Of a stretch of 64,000 nt of DNA, positions 49,401-57,423 are shown in pieces; within the stretch, counting starts at the first letter, position 1; each line of letters opens with the position of its first letter. The stretch is taken from the NCBI RefSeq assembly GCF_024170225.1, contig NZ_JALJXU010000004.1:186001-250000 (forward strand), read 5' to 3'. The stretch comes from Streptococcus gallinaceus. Lineage in GTDB: Bacteria; Bacillota; Bacilli; Lactobacillales; Streptococcaceae. The notes below the pieces were generated by a model. That model was not told the DNA's origin and searched no databases. It was given only the letters and a program-made list of their open reading frames with translations. The translations under genes were made by a program, and so were the position numbers.

Positions 49401-49463
49401 CCTCATGCCGTAAATGATGAGGAGAAAATCAAATAGGCGGGGCGCCTCGCTCCGTCTGTTTTT
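49401..49463 (+). promoter_or_regulatory. Hairpins upstream of dnaJ, the second with T-run (attenuator or partial terminator)
   Basis: CCTCAT/ATGAGG at 49401-49422, then GGCGGGGCG-CCT-CGCTCCGTC at 49436-49456 followed by TGTTTTTG. The second looks like an intrinsic terminator placed 30 bases before dnaJ, which would lower dnaJ expression relative to dnaK. Confidence 0.6.
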
Positions 49464-49484
49464 GTCAATAAAGGAAAATAAAAC

Positions 49485-50618
49485 ATGAACAATACGGAAT
49501 ACTATGATCGTCTGGGGGTGTCCAAGGACGCCTCTCAGGATGAGATCAAGCGAGCCTATCGCAAAATGTCGAAAAAGTACCATCCAGATATCAACAAGGA
49601 AGATGGTTCGGAGCAAAAATATAAGGATGTGCAAGAGGCTTATGAAACACTGAGCGACCAGCAAAAACGTGCGGCCTATGACCAGTATGGTCCTGCGGGA
49701 GCCAATGGTGGCTTTGGCGGTGGAGCTGGTGGTTTTGGTGGCTTTGACGGAGCTGGTTTTGGCGGATTTGAAGATATCTTTTCAAGTTTCTTCGGTGGCG
49801 GTGCAAGCCGCAATCCGAATGCCCCTCGTCAAGGTGACGATTTGCAGTATCGTGTGGACCTCAAGTTTGAAGAGGCAATTTTCGGTACTGAAAAAGAAGT
49901 CAGCTACAATCGTGAAGCAACCTGTCATACTTGTACAGGAACGGGTGCGAAGCCAGGAACGAGTCCTGTAACGTGTGGTCGCTGTCATGGTTCGGGGATA
50001 ATTAGTGTTGATACACATACACCGCTTGGTACCATGCGCCGTCAAATGACTTGTGATGTCTGTCACGGCACTGGGAAAGAAATCAAAGAACCTTGCCATA
50101 CTTGTCATGGTACAGGTCATGAAAAACAAGCGCATAAAGTAACAGTGAAGATTCCTGCTGGTGTTGAAACTGGTCAACAAGTGCGTCTCGCGGGACAAGG
50201 TGAAGCAGGATTCAACGGAGGTCCGTATGGGGATCTCTACGTCATTATTCAAGTTCAGGCTTCAGATAAGTTCGAACGTGAAGGCACAACGATTCATTAT
50301 AAATTGGACTTGAATTTTGTACAGGCAGCACTCGGAGACACAGTCCATGTTCCAACGGTCCATGGAGATGTTGATTTATTGATTCCTGAGGGAACTCAGA
50401 CAGGCAAGAAATTCCGTCTCAAGGGCAAAGGCGCTCCAAGTTTGCGTGGTAGTGCTATGGGAGATCAGTACGTGACCATCAATGTCGTCACTCCGACAGG
50501 ACTGAATGATAAGCAAAAATCAGCCCTACGCGAGTTTGCGGCCGCTGGAAATATTGCTGTAAATCCACAGAAAAAAGGTTTCTTTAATAAAGTAAAAGAT
50601 GCATTTGATGAATTATAA
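49485..50618 (+). CDS. dnaJ: Chaperone DnaJ (Hsp40)
   Basis: A 377-residue type I Hsp40: J-domain with HPD at 33-35, a Gly/Phe-rich region (about 75-105, [20 protein letters not shown]), and four zinc-binding repeats [32 protein letters not shown], then the C-terminal substrate domains. AAAGGAAA ribosome site. Last gene of the HrcA operon. Confidence 0.97.
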   Translation: MNNTEYYDRLGVSKDASQDEIKRAYRKMSKKYHPDINKEDGSEQKYKDVQEAYETLSDQQKRAAYDQYGPAGANGGFGGGAGGFGGFDGAGFGGFEDIFSSFFGGGASRNPNAPRQGDDLQYRVDLKFEEAIFGTEKEVSYNREATCHTCTGTGAKPGTSPVTCGRCHGSGIISVDTHTPLGTMRRQMTCDVCHGTGKEIKEPCHTCHGTGHEKQAHKVTVKIPAGVETGQQVRLAGQGEAGFNGGPYGDLYVIIQVQASDKFEREGTTIHYKLDLNFVQAALGDTVHVPTVHGDVDLLIPEGTQTGKKFRLKGKGAPSLRGSAMGDQYVTINVVTPTGLNDKQKSALREFAAAGNIAVNPQKKGFFNKVKDAFDEL

Positions 50619-50629
50619 AAATATTTTCA

Positions 50630-50643
50630 TAAAAACGCTTGCA
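50630..50643 (+). promoter_or_regulatory. cre site (CcpA) of the PTS-RhaD operon
   Basis: TAAAAACGCTTGCA matches 12 of 14 positions of the cre consensus and overlaps the -35 box, which suits repression by CcpA when glucose is available. Confidence 0.65.
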
Positions 50644-50666
50644 AAAACGTAAAAAAGTGATATACT
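50639..50666 (+). promoter_or_regulatory. Promoter of the PTS-RhaD operon
   Basis: TTGCAA, 16-base spacer, TATACT. Confidence 0.75.
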
Positions 50667-50682
50667 GATGTCAGTAATATAA

Positions 50683-50711
50683 AGTATGTAACTATTCAAT
50701 TAGGCATAACT
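50683..50711 (+). promoter_or_regulatory. RAT-like ribonucleic antiterminator
   Basis: GTATGTAACTATTCAATTAGGCATAACTGA resembles the LicT/SacY-type RAT (GTTACTG...GGCAAAACC layout). Its 3' half (GGCATAAC) is shared with the terminator stem that follows, as in bgl/sac leaders. Confidence 0.65.
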
Positions 50712-50745
50712 GATTCTATGATATAGGGTTGGTTGTGCTTTTTTT
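50704..50745 (+). terminator. Leader terminator controlled by the LicT-type protein
   Basis: GCATAACTGATTC pairs over all 13 positions (Watson-Crick and G-T) with GGGTTGGTTGTGC, then seven T. It overlaps the RAT-like sequence, so the two folds are mutually exclusive. Confidence 0.75.
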
Positions 50746-50770
50746 GCTTTTACAAAGGAAGGGGGAAATA

Positions 50771-51622
50771 ATGAAAGTCGTCCAATCGTTGAATCAAAAT
50801 GCTTTATTGGTGTTAGACCGCAATGGCAATGAGATTGTTGCTCTTGGGAAAGGAATAGGATTTAACAAGAAAAAGGGAGATATTGTGAGTGAAACAAACA
50901 TCTCACGGATTTTTACGGTTCAGTCAAATGAACAAGAGAAAGGTCTGCTTGAAAATCTGAAAAGTGTTGCCAGTGAAGTGTATTTGATGGCAGAGGACGT
51001 TGTGCATTTTGCGGAGAAGGAACTGCATAAAACCTTAAATGAATCGTTTATCTTTACGATTGCCAAACATATTGAATTTGCCTTGGAGAGAAATGATGAA
51101 GGAATCGAATATGATCCGTTTCAGTATCAGTTGAATTATCTGTATCCAGATGAATACCGAACTGCAAAAGAGATTATTCCTTTCCTGAATGAAAAATATC
51201 ATCTTCAATTAAAACGCCAAGAAGTTTCCTTCTTTACCTTACACTTTGTGAACGGTTTGATTGACAGTGAACAGGTCAGTGATGTTGTACAACTGAGTGA
51301 ATTGCTGAATAGGGTTCTTTTGCTGATAGATCGTCAAATCGGTGGAGGATTGGAAAAAGATAGTTTGGCTTATAGTCGTTTTGTGATTCACTTGCGTTAT
51401 TTTTTGGTAAGAATGTTGTCGAAAAAGAAAGGAGAGCCTACTGAAGATCAACGTATTGAAGAATTATTGAACTTGACCAAAGAGATGTATGCTAAAGAGT
51501 ACGAAATCTTACAATCTCTAAAAGAGTTGCTCCAGAAAGAATATCAAATTTCGTTTGGTATTGATGAAGATTTGTATCTTTTGCTTCATCTCGTCAGAAT
51601 TTGTAGAAAGGAGAAAGGTTGA
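50771..51622 (+). CDS. BglG/LicT-family transcription antiterminator
   Basis: A 283-residue RNA-binding antiterminator. CAT domain (about 1-55: VVQSLNQNALLVLDRNGNEIVALGKGIGFNKKKGD) followed by two PTS regulation domains; conserved histidines are visible in AKHIEFALERN (PRD1) and FVIHLRYFLVRM (PRD2). The PTS would phosphorylate these to signal sugar supply. It lies between the RAT/terminator leader and the PTS genes, so it very likely controls its own operon. AAAGGAAGGGGG ribosome site. One base separates it from the IIA gene. Confidence 0.9.
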   Translation: MKVVQSLNQNALLVLDRNGNEIVALGKGIGFNKKKGDIVSETNISRIFTVQSNEQEKGLLENLKSVASEVYLMAEDVVHFAEKELHKTLNESFIFTIAKHIEFALERNDEGIEYDPFQYQLNYLYPDEYRTAKEIIPFLNEKYHLQLKRQEVSFFTLHFVNGLIDSEQVSDVVQLSELLNRVLLLIDRQIGGGLEKDSLAYSRFVIHLRYFLVRMLSKKKGEPTEDQRIEELLNLTKEMYAKEYEILQSLKELLQKEYQISFGIDEDLYLLLHLVRICRKEKG

Positions 51623-51623
51623 G

Positions 51624-52085
51624 ATGGGGATTGTTTCTCAGTTATTACAAGAAGAGTTGATTGATCTAAATTGTAAATCGGTCTCTGTAGAAGAATTTTT
51701 TGCAGAGAAGGCAAAAGTGTTGCGTGAACTAGGCTACGTTACGGATACCTATGAAACAGCTCTACTGGAGAGAGAAAAAGAGTATCCAACAGGTCTAGAA
51801 ATGGCTGCGATTACGATTGCTATTCCGCATACGATGCCAGAGCATATCAAGAAACCCTTTATCTATTTTAATCGGCTAACTCAAAAAGGGATGCAGCTTA
51901 TTCAGATGGGAACGGATGATGTAGTAGTCGAACCTCAGTATATTTTGATGCTAGGGATTACGAATCCGAGAGAACAAGTAGCTCTCTTGGCTGAATTGAT
52001 GGATTTGTTCAATGGAAAGGAATTCATTGACGCTCTTGTTCAAGCCAAGTCAGCGCAAGATATTTTGACAATTTTCAACAAATAA
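51624..52085 (+). CDS. PTS EIIA component, galactitol/fructose-type (GatA-like)
   Basis: A 153-residue EIIA of the mannitol-fructose fold class. The phospho-accepting histidine is in ITIAIPHTMPEHIKKPF. It passes phosphate from HPr to EIIB. The start overlaps the regulator's end closely (GAGATGG) with AAAGGAGAAAGG before it. The closest named family is galactitol-specific IIA, but specificity cannot be read from sequence. Confidence 0.88.
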   Translation: MGIVSQLLQEELIDLNCKSVSVEEFFAEKAKVLRELGYVTDTYETALLEREKEYPTGLEMAAITIAIPHTMPEHIKKPFIYFNRLTQKGMQLIQMGTDDVVVEPQYILMLGITNPREQVALLAELMDLFNGKEFIDALVQAKSAQDILTIFNK

Positions 52086-52102
52086 AGAAAGTAGGTTTAC
52101 TT

Positions 52103-52381
52103 ATGAAAAAATTTATCGTAGCATGCGGATCTGGTGTGGCAACTTCTCAAACGGTAGCTAGTACAGTGGGACGGATGTTTGAAAAAGACAAAATTCAAGC
52201 AACAGTAGAAGCGGTTGATATGAAATCATTGGATCATTATATTAAAGATGCGGATGGTTATATCTATATTGCGAAGCCTAAAAAAGAGTACCCAATTCCA
52301 ATGTTTAATGGAATTGCCTTCTTAACAGGTATGGGAAAAGACGCAGAATATAAAAAAATATTGGATTTCATCAACAAATAA
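52103..52381 (+). CDS. PTS EIIB component, galactitol-type (GatB-like)
   Basis: A 92-residue EIIB with the phosphocysteine loop ACGSGVATSQTVAS near the N-terminus, typical of the galactitol/lactose-like EIIB fold. It transfers phosphate from IIA to the sugar bound by IIC. Ribosome site GAAAGTAGG. Seventeen bases after IIA. Confidence 0.88.
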   Translation: MKKFIVACGSGVATSQTVASTVGRMFEKDKIQATVEAVDMKSLDHYIKDADGYIYIAKPKKEYPIPMFNGIAFLTGMGKDAEYKKILDFINK

Positions 52382-52412
52382 GGTCTATTTAGGATGAGAA
52401 GGAGAAAAACAA

Positions 52413-53756
52413 ATGGAAGTATTAAAAAATATAGTTCAGTACATTCTTGATTTGGGTGCTGCAGTTTTTGTTCCGTTTTTGATGTTTATTATTGCTCTTT
52501 GTATGCGAATGAAGGTGCGGGATGCCTTTACTTCTGCGTTGACCTTAGGGATTGCCTTTACCGGTATGAACTTATTGGTTAATTTTATTATGACTAGTAT
52601 GGGTGCTGCCGCTAATGATTTAGCAACCAATACTGGTTTATCGTTGCCAGCTGTTGATATTGGTTGGCCAGGGGCGGCTTCTATTACTTGGGCTTGGCCT
52701 TATGCCTTTCTTATGTTTCCAGTACAAGTCGGAATCAACGTATTGTTGTTGATGTTTAACCGAACAAAAACTTTGAACGTCGACTTGTGGAATGTCTGGA
52801 ACAAAATCTTCTCAGCAGTATTGGTTACCTACTTTACAAATAACGTCTTCTTTGGTTTCTTGGCAGCGGCGATTTTAATCGTTTTGGAATTAAAATTGGG
52901 TGATGCTTTTGCACCCGAAGTTGAACGTTTGACAGGTATTCCGGGTGTGACGGTTCCTCATTTTATTTGTTTGATTGCTGTTATTTTGTATCCAATTGAT
53001 GAATTATTGAAGAAGATTCCATTTTTGAACAAGGAATTTAATGCGGATAATTTGAAAGAAAAAATTGGTATTTTTGGAGAAAATGCCGTCATGGGTGCAA
53101 TCATTGGTTTTGCCTTGGGCCTTGCTTCAGGGAATGGTTTCCCATATGCATGTACATTGGCTGTTCAAGCAGCAACGGCTTTACAATTGTTCCCAATGGT
53201 TTCTAAATTGTTTGCTCAAGCTTTGGCGCCAATTTCAGAAGCAGTTTCAGAGTTTATGCGGAACAAATTCCAAGAACGTGAAGTTTATATCGGTTTGGAC
53301 TGGCCAATTCTTGGTGGCCGGAATGAATTGTGGGTAGCTGTTATCTTTACAATGGTATTCTTGTTAGGATTCTCTATTGTTTTGCCAGGTAATATCGTGC
53401 TTCCATTTGCCGGAATCGTCAATCTTTCTTTCGTAGTTGGTGCTTTGTTGTTAACAAATGGTAATGTATTGCGTATGATTATCCATGGTTTCCTTTCTGC
53501 TCCATTGTTCTTGTATGGTGCAACCTATTTCACACCATATATGACAAAATTGGCACAAGAATCAGGTACACTCAAGGATAAAACAGGTGGTATGATTTCA
53601 TGGGCAACCTTTGAAGGACCAGATTTGCGTTATATGTTAACACACATGTTTTCAGGTGATATTGTAGCCTTTGTCTTGTTTGCAGGTTGGTTGGTTCTGT
53701 TTGTATTATTGCTTAAAAACCGTGCAAAATACAACAAGAGCTTATTAGAAGAATAG
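52413..53756 (+). CDS. PTS EIIC component, galactitol-type (GatC-like)
   Basis: A 447-residue membrane permease with about 10-12 helices of the galactitol EIIC family: LGAAVFVPFLMFIIALCMRMK, PGAASITWAWPYAFLMFPVQVGIN and ENAVMGAIIGFALGLASGNGFPY. It imports and phosphorylates the sugar together with IIB. The associated aldolase suggests a ketose or a deoxyhexose-derived substrate rather than galactitol. Confidence 0.88.
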   Translation: MEVLKNIVQYILDLGAAVFVPFLMFIIALCMRMKVRDAFTSALTLGIAFTGMNLLVNFIMTSMGAAANDLATNTGLSLPAVDIGWPGAASITWAWPYAFLMFPVQVGINVLLLMFNRTKTLNVDLWNVWNKIFSAVLVTYFTNNVFFGFLAAAILIVLELKLGDAFAPEVERLTGIPGVTVPHFICLIAVILYPIDELLKKIPFLNKEFNADNLKEKIGIFGENAVMGAIIGFALGLASGNGFPYACTLAVQAATALQLFPMVSKLFAQALAPISEAVSEFMRNKFQEREVYIGLDWPILGGRNELWVAVIFTMVFLLGFSIVLPGNIVLPFAGIVNLSFVVGALLLTNGNVLRMIIHGFLSAPLFLYGATYFTPYMTKLAQESGTLKDKTGGMISWATFEGPDLRYMLTHMFSGDIVAFVLFAGWLVLFVLLLKNRAKYNKSLLEE

Positions 53757-53797
53757 CTGAGTAGGCATCGCACATAGATCTAGAAAGAGAGTGACAT

Positions 53798-54028
53798 ATG
53801 ACAAAATTACAATGGAAATTAATGATTGTATTTGCCTTTCTGTTGTTTGTTTATAGTGTAATCAGTAAACAAATTATATTGACGGTGTTTGCTTTGATAT
53901 TAGGGCTTGTCATTAGTCGTCAAAATCTTTTTAAGGACTATGATGAAAAACAAAAGGAAAAACGACAATACTATTCACAAATCATCGAAAAATACCGTGC
54001 TGAAAAGCAAAAAGAAACGAAGTTGTGA
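53798..54028 (+). CDS. Small membrane protein in PTS-RhaD operon
   Basis: A 76-residue protein with two hydrophobic helices (about 8-25 and 28-43) and a charged, lysine/glutamate-rich C-terminal tail that could form a coiled coil (KDYDEKQKEKRQYYSQIIEK). GAGTGACAT gives only a weak ribosome site. No family recognised. Its place between EIIC and the aldolase, 41 bases after IIC and 13 bases before rhaD, suggests a helper for the transporter. Confidence 0.65.
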   Translation: MTKLQWKLMIVFAFLLFVYSVISKQIILTVFALILGLVISRQNLFKDYDEKQKEKRQYYSQIIEKYRAEKQKETKL

Positions 54029-54041
54029 GAAGGAGGAAAAA

Positions 54042-54872
54042 ATGTCTTATCCTAGATATATAAACGAGATGATAGAGACGACCTACGATATGTGGTCCAA
54101 AGGATGGGATGAGTATAATGGGGGAAATATTAGCTATCGCTTAACTGAACAAGAAATTCAGGAAATGGCGACAGATTTAGCTGATACTGATTACCGTATC
54201 TACTCAGAACCCATTGTCGTTGAAAATTTATTAGAGGTTCCTCATCATTTTCAAGGGCAATATTTGTTGATTACTGCTTCAGGAAGTCATTTTAGATATT
54301 TAAAAGAGCAACCAGCAGTGGATACCGGTATCGTGAAAGTTACAGAGACTGGTTATGACATTGTAGCAGGTTTTGTTACAGGGAAACGACCAACTTCTGA
54401 AATATATATGCATATTTTAGCGCACGCAGCTCGTTATGCACAAAATAAAGAGCATCGAGTGGTGATTCACAATCATGCGACCAATATCGTGCTTTATTCT
54501 TTGTTAAACGAAGTCACAAGCGAGTCGCTGACACGTGACTTGTGGAGTGTATTGACGGAATCCATCGTTGTATTCCCTGACGGAATAGATGTCTTACCTT
54601 GGATGGTGCCGGGAACGAAAGAAATTGGACAGGCAACTGCAAAATTGTTGGAGCATACTCGTTTGGTTGTTTGGGCAAAACACGGTGTGCTTAGCACCGG
54701 AGTGGACTACGAAGATTGCTTTGGTCTGATTGAAACGGCTAATAAAGCGGCGGGTCTTGCTCTTGATTTACAACGGATTAGTGGTAAACCGGTCCAAGAA
54801 AATGATGTGTTAACGGATGATAACCTTCGTGCGGTTTGCAAAGCCTTGCATGTAGAAGGTCGCTATTTATAA
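54042..54872 (+). CDS. Class II aldolase, rhamnulose-1-phosphate aldolase (RhaD-like)
   Basis: A 276-residue zinc aldolase of the RhaD group, which splits L-rhamnulose 1-phosphate to dihydroxyacetone phosphate and L-lactaldehyde. Family marks: WSKGWDEYNGGNISYRL, the catalytic glutamate in PTSEIYMHILAHAA, the zinc pair in VIHNHATN, VVFPDGIDVLPWMVPGTKEIGQATA, and WAKHGVLS with the third zinc histidine. ATG 54042 follows AAGGAGG. No rhamnose isomerase or rhamnulokinase gene is nearby. L-fuculose, L-xylulose or another ketose 1-phosphate is possible. Confidence 0.85.
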   Translation: MSYPRYINEMIETTYDMWSKGWDEYNGGNISYRLTEQEIQEMATDLADTDYRIYSEPIVVENLLEVPHHFQGQYLLITASGSHFRYLKEQPAVDTGIVKVTETGYDIVAGFVTGKRPTSEIYMHILAHAARYAQNKEHRVVIHNHATNIVLYSLLNEVTSESLTRDLWSVLTESIVVFPDGIDVLPWMVPGTKEIGQATAKLLEHTRLVVWAKHGVLSTGVDYEDCFGLIETANKAAGLALDLQRISGKPVQENDVLTDDNLRAVCKALHVEGRYL

Positions 54873-54877
54873 CCCAA

Positions 54878-54907
54878 AATCAGCAAGTATTACTTGCTGA
54901 TTTTTTG
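54878..54907 (+). terminator. Terminator of the PTS-RhaD operon
   Basis: AATCAGCAAGT-ATT-ACTTGCTGATTTTTT. Confidence 0.9.
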
Positions 54908-54952
54908 CTTTCATGATAGTCTGAAACCAAAGTGATTTTTAGGGAGGGTGCT

Positions 54953-56383
54953 ATGTGGAGAGATACGACAGAGATGGCGCAAGCGGTCAGGGAAAAGAAG
55001 GTATCATCTAAGGAGCTGGTGACGGAGGCGATTGAGAAGATTGAGCGGCTCAATCCTCAGCTTAATGCGGTCGTGTCAAAGCAGTATGAGCAGGCATTAG
55101 AAAAAGCGGAGATGGGTGATTTTTCTGGGAAATTGTTTGGCGGTGTACCCATTCTCTTGAAAGACTTGGGACAGCAGCAAGTGGGAGAATTAGCTACGTC
55201 AGGGTCTCGGCTGTTTGCTAACAACCGTTCTAGGATAACAGATAATTATGTCAAAAAGCTAGAGGAGCTTGGTTTTGTGATCTTGGGGCGGACCAATACG
55301 CCGGAATTTGGTTTCAAGAATATTTCGGACTCGAGCTTGCACGGAGCGGTTAATCTGCCAGCGGATACCAGTCGCAATGCAGGTGGTTCTAGTGGCGGAG
55401 CTGCGGCTGCAGTGTCATCGGGGATGGTTCCTTTGGCGGCGGCTTCGGATGGTGGTGGTTCCATTCGGATTCCTGCTAGTTTTAATGGGTTAATCGGTCT
55501 CAAGCCCAGCCGTGGTCGGGTTCCAGTTGGACCGACTTCTTTTCGAGGGTGGCAAGGAGCATCCAGTCAATTTGCCATTACCAAGTCGGTACGGGACACG
55601 CGGAATCTTCTTTACGGTATGCAGGTTTGTCAGCTGGAAAGTCCTTTTCCGCATCCACTTTTGAATAGTACAAATTCTCGTCAGCCTTTGAAAATTGCTT
55701 ATAGCCTGGAGTCGCCAATTGGTAGTCAAGTATCAGACCATGCTAGAAATGCAGTCTTGAGTCTGCTTCCTATCTTGGAAAAACTGGGGCATCACGTCAG
55801 CGAACTAACTCATCAGCCCATTGATGGATTGGCTGCCATGAGGTCTTACTATATCATGAACAGCGTGGAAACGGCTCAGATGTTTGATGAGATAGAGGCG
55901 GGATTTGGTCGGACGATGACGCCAGATGACATGGAGTTGATGACCTGGGCGATTTTCCGTAGCGGGCAAAAAATTCCTGCCAAAGTTTATTCCAAGGTGT
56001 TGCAGGACTGGGACAATTACAGCGCACAGATGTGGAATTTCCATCGGCAATATGACCTCCTTTTGACCCCGACGGTGAATGGCCCCGCACCTCGTCATGG
56101 GCAATTTGCGCTCAGTTCGGAATTAAAAGATCGTTTGCTCAACATGGATGACTATTCCATGATGGAGCAGCAGGACTTGATTTGGGAGATGTTTGCAGAT
56201 AGTCTAGCTTGGACGCCCTTTACCCAGTCAGCCAATTTAACGGGTCAGCCAGCCATTAGTTTGCCAACCTATGAGACCGATCAAGGTCTCCCGCTTGGTG
56301 TTCAATTTACTGCAGCTAAGGGAGGAGAAAATCTTCTCTTGCAACTTGCATCGGACTTGGAAGACCGAGGTTTGCTAAAGTAG
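54953..56383 (+). CDS. Amidase signature family hydrolase
   Basis: A 476-residue amidase with the Ser-cisSer-Lys triad: the lysine in GVPILLKDLG, and the serines in RNAGGSSGGAAAAVSSG. It is related to GatA and to 6-aminohexanoate-cyclic-dimer/indoleacetamide amidases, but no gatB/gatC is adjacent, so a free amidase acting on small amides is more likely. No signal peptide. AGGGAGGG ribosome site supports ATG 54953. An amino-acid ABC gene pair follows. Confidence 0.85.
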   Translation: MWRDTTEMAQAVREKKVSSKELVTEAIEKIERLNPQLNAVVSKQYEQALEKAEMGDFSGKLFGGVPILLKDLGQQQVGELATSGSRLFANNRSRITDNYVKKLEELGFVILGRTNTPEFGFKNISDSSLHGAVNLPADTSRNAGGSSGGAAAAVSSGMVPLAAASDGGGSIRIPASFNGLIGLKPSRGRVPVGPTSFRGWQGASSQFAITKSVRDTRNLLYGMQVCQLESPFPHPLLNSTNSRQPLKIAYSLESPIGSQVSDHARNAVLSLLPILEKLGHHVSELTHQPIDGLAAMRSYYIMNSVETAQMFDEIEAGFGRTMTPDDMELMTWAIFRSGQKIPAKVYSKVLQDWDNYSAQMWNFHRQYDLLLTPTVNGPAPRHGQFALSSELKDRLLNMDDYSMMEQQDLIWEMFADSLAWTPFTQSANLTGQPAISLPTYETDQGLPLGVQFTAAKGGENLLLQLASDLEDRGLLK

Positions 56384-56485
56384 AAATGTTTATAAAAATT
56401 TTCAGACAAATGGTTTGCTAAAAGGGCTTTCATTGTGTTAACCTATTTTCGTTGATGATTTAACATCAGAAAAAAGGAGATTTTT

Positions 56486-57358
56486 ATGTTCAAAAAAGTA
56501 CTGGCTTCTCTGGCCGTCTTATCGTCAGTTGCTCTTGTAGCGTGTTCAAATGGTTCGTCTAAATCTGCTAACCAAAGCGAGTGGGACCGGGTTAAAGAAG
56601 CAGGCGTTCTCAGGGTAGCTACCCCTGGTACGCTTTACCCAACATCATTTCATAATGACAAAGACCAGTTGGTCGGCTATGAGATTGATATGCTCAATGA
56701 AATCGGCAAACGCTTGGACATCAAGATTGATTACCAAGAAATCGGTGTTGCAGAAGCGTTTACCTCTCTGGATAGCGGCAAGGTTGATATCACGGTTAAC
56801 AACTTCGACCCAACAGAAGAGCGCAAAGAAAAATACAACATCTCGGATGCCTACAAGTACTCAGTCGGTGGCATGATTGTCCGCGAAGACGGTTCATCCA
56901 ATATTACCAAAGCAGATCTTTCAGACTGGAAAGGGAAAAAAGCTGGTGGTGGTGCCGGAACGCAATTCATGAAGATTGCTGAAAAATTGGGGGCAGAACC
57001 AGTCATCTACGATAATGTAACCAATGACGTTTACCTCCGTGATGTCTCAACAGGTCGTACAGACTTTATCCCAAATGACTACTACACACAAGTGATTGCG
57101 GTTAAGTTGATTACTGAAAAATTCCCAGACATCAAAGTGAAAATGGGCAATGTCAAATACAATCCATCAAGCAGTGTGATCATCATGAGTAAAAAAGATA
57201 CCAGTCTCAAGGATAAAATTGACGGGGTTATCAAAGAAATGAAAAAAGATGGCATGCTCAAAGCAATTTCTGAAAAATACTATGCCGGACAAGATTTGAC
57301 AGAGCCATTGAAAGATGTCAAAGATATTCCGGTGGTGGACACCTCTAGCAAAAAATAA
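56486..57358 (+). CDS. Amino-acid ABC transporter substrate-binding lipoprotein
   Basis: A 290-residue family 3 solute-binding protein. Signal peptide with lipobox LVAC, Cys20 being lipidated. Mature domain: VLRVATPGTLYPTSFHNDKDQLVGYEIDMLNEIGKRL, DITVNNFDPTEERKEKY. It captures polar amino acids (cystine or a similar ligand) for the permease after it. AAAAGGAG ribosome site. No ATP-binding gene is present downstream. Confidence 0.88.
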   Translation: MFKKVLASLAVLSSVALVACSNGSSKSANQSEWDRVKEAGVLRVATPGTLYPTSFHNDKDQLVGYEIDMLNEIGKRLDIKIDYQEIGVAEAFTSLDSGKVDITVNNFDPTEERKEKYNISDAYKYSVGGMIVREDGSSNITKADLSDWKGKKAGGGAGTQFMKIAEKLGAEPVIYDNVTNDVYLRDVSTGRTDFIPNDYYTQVIAVKLITEKFPDIKVKMGNVKYNPSSSVIIMSKKDTSLKDKIDGVIKEMKKDGMLKAISEKYYAGQDLTEPLKDVKDIPVVDTSSKK

Positions 57359-57374
57359 TTCGGTGACCGCACAT

Positions 57375-57404
57375 CAAAGAAGTTGAGGAAGCTCAACTTC
57401 TTTG
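57375..57404 (+). terminator. Hairpin between binding protein and permease
   Basis: CAAAGAAGTTGA / TCAACTTCTTTG with a 6-base loop and a short T-run: a partial terminator that would keep the lipoprotein more abundant than the permease. Confidence 0.7.
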
Positions 57405-57423
57405 TTTGCATAAGGAGAATGAC

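Noticed and set aside
54042-54872. L-fuculose-phosphate aldolase or L-ribulose-5-phosphate epimerase instead of RhaD
   Set aside because: The length (276) and the FPDGIDVLPWMVPGTKEIGQAT block match the RhaD group; the related families are shorter and lack this block. The substrate itself stays open.
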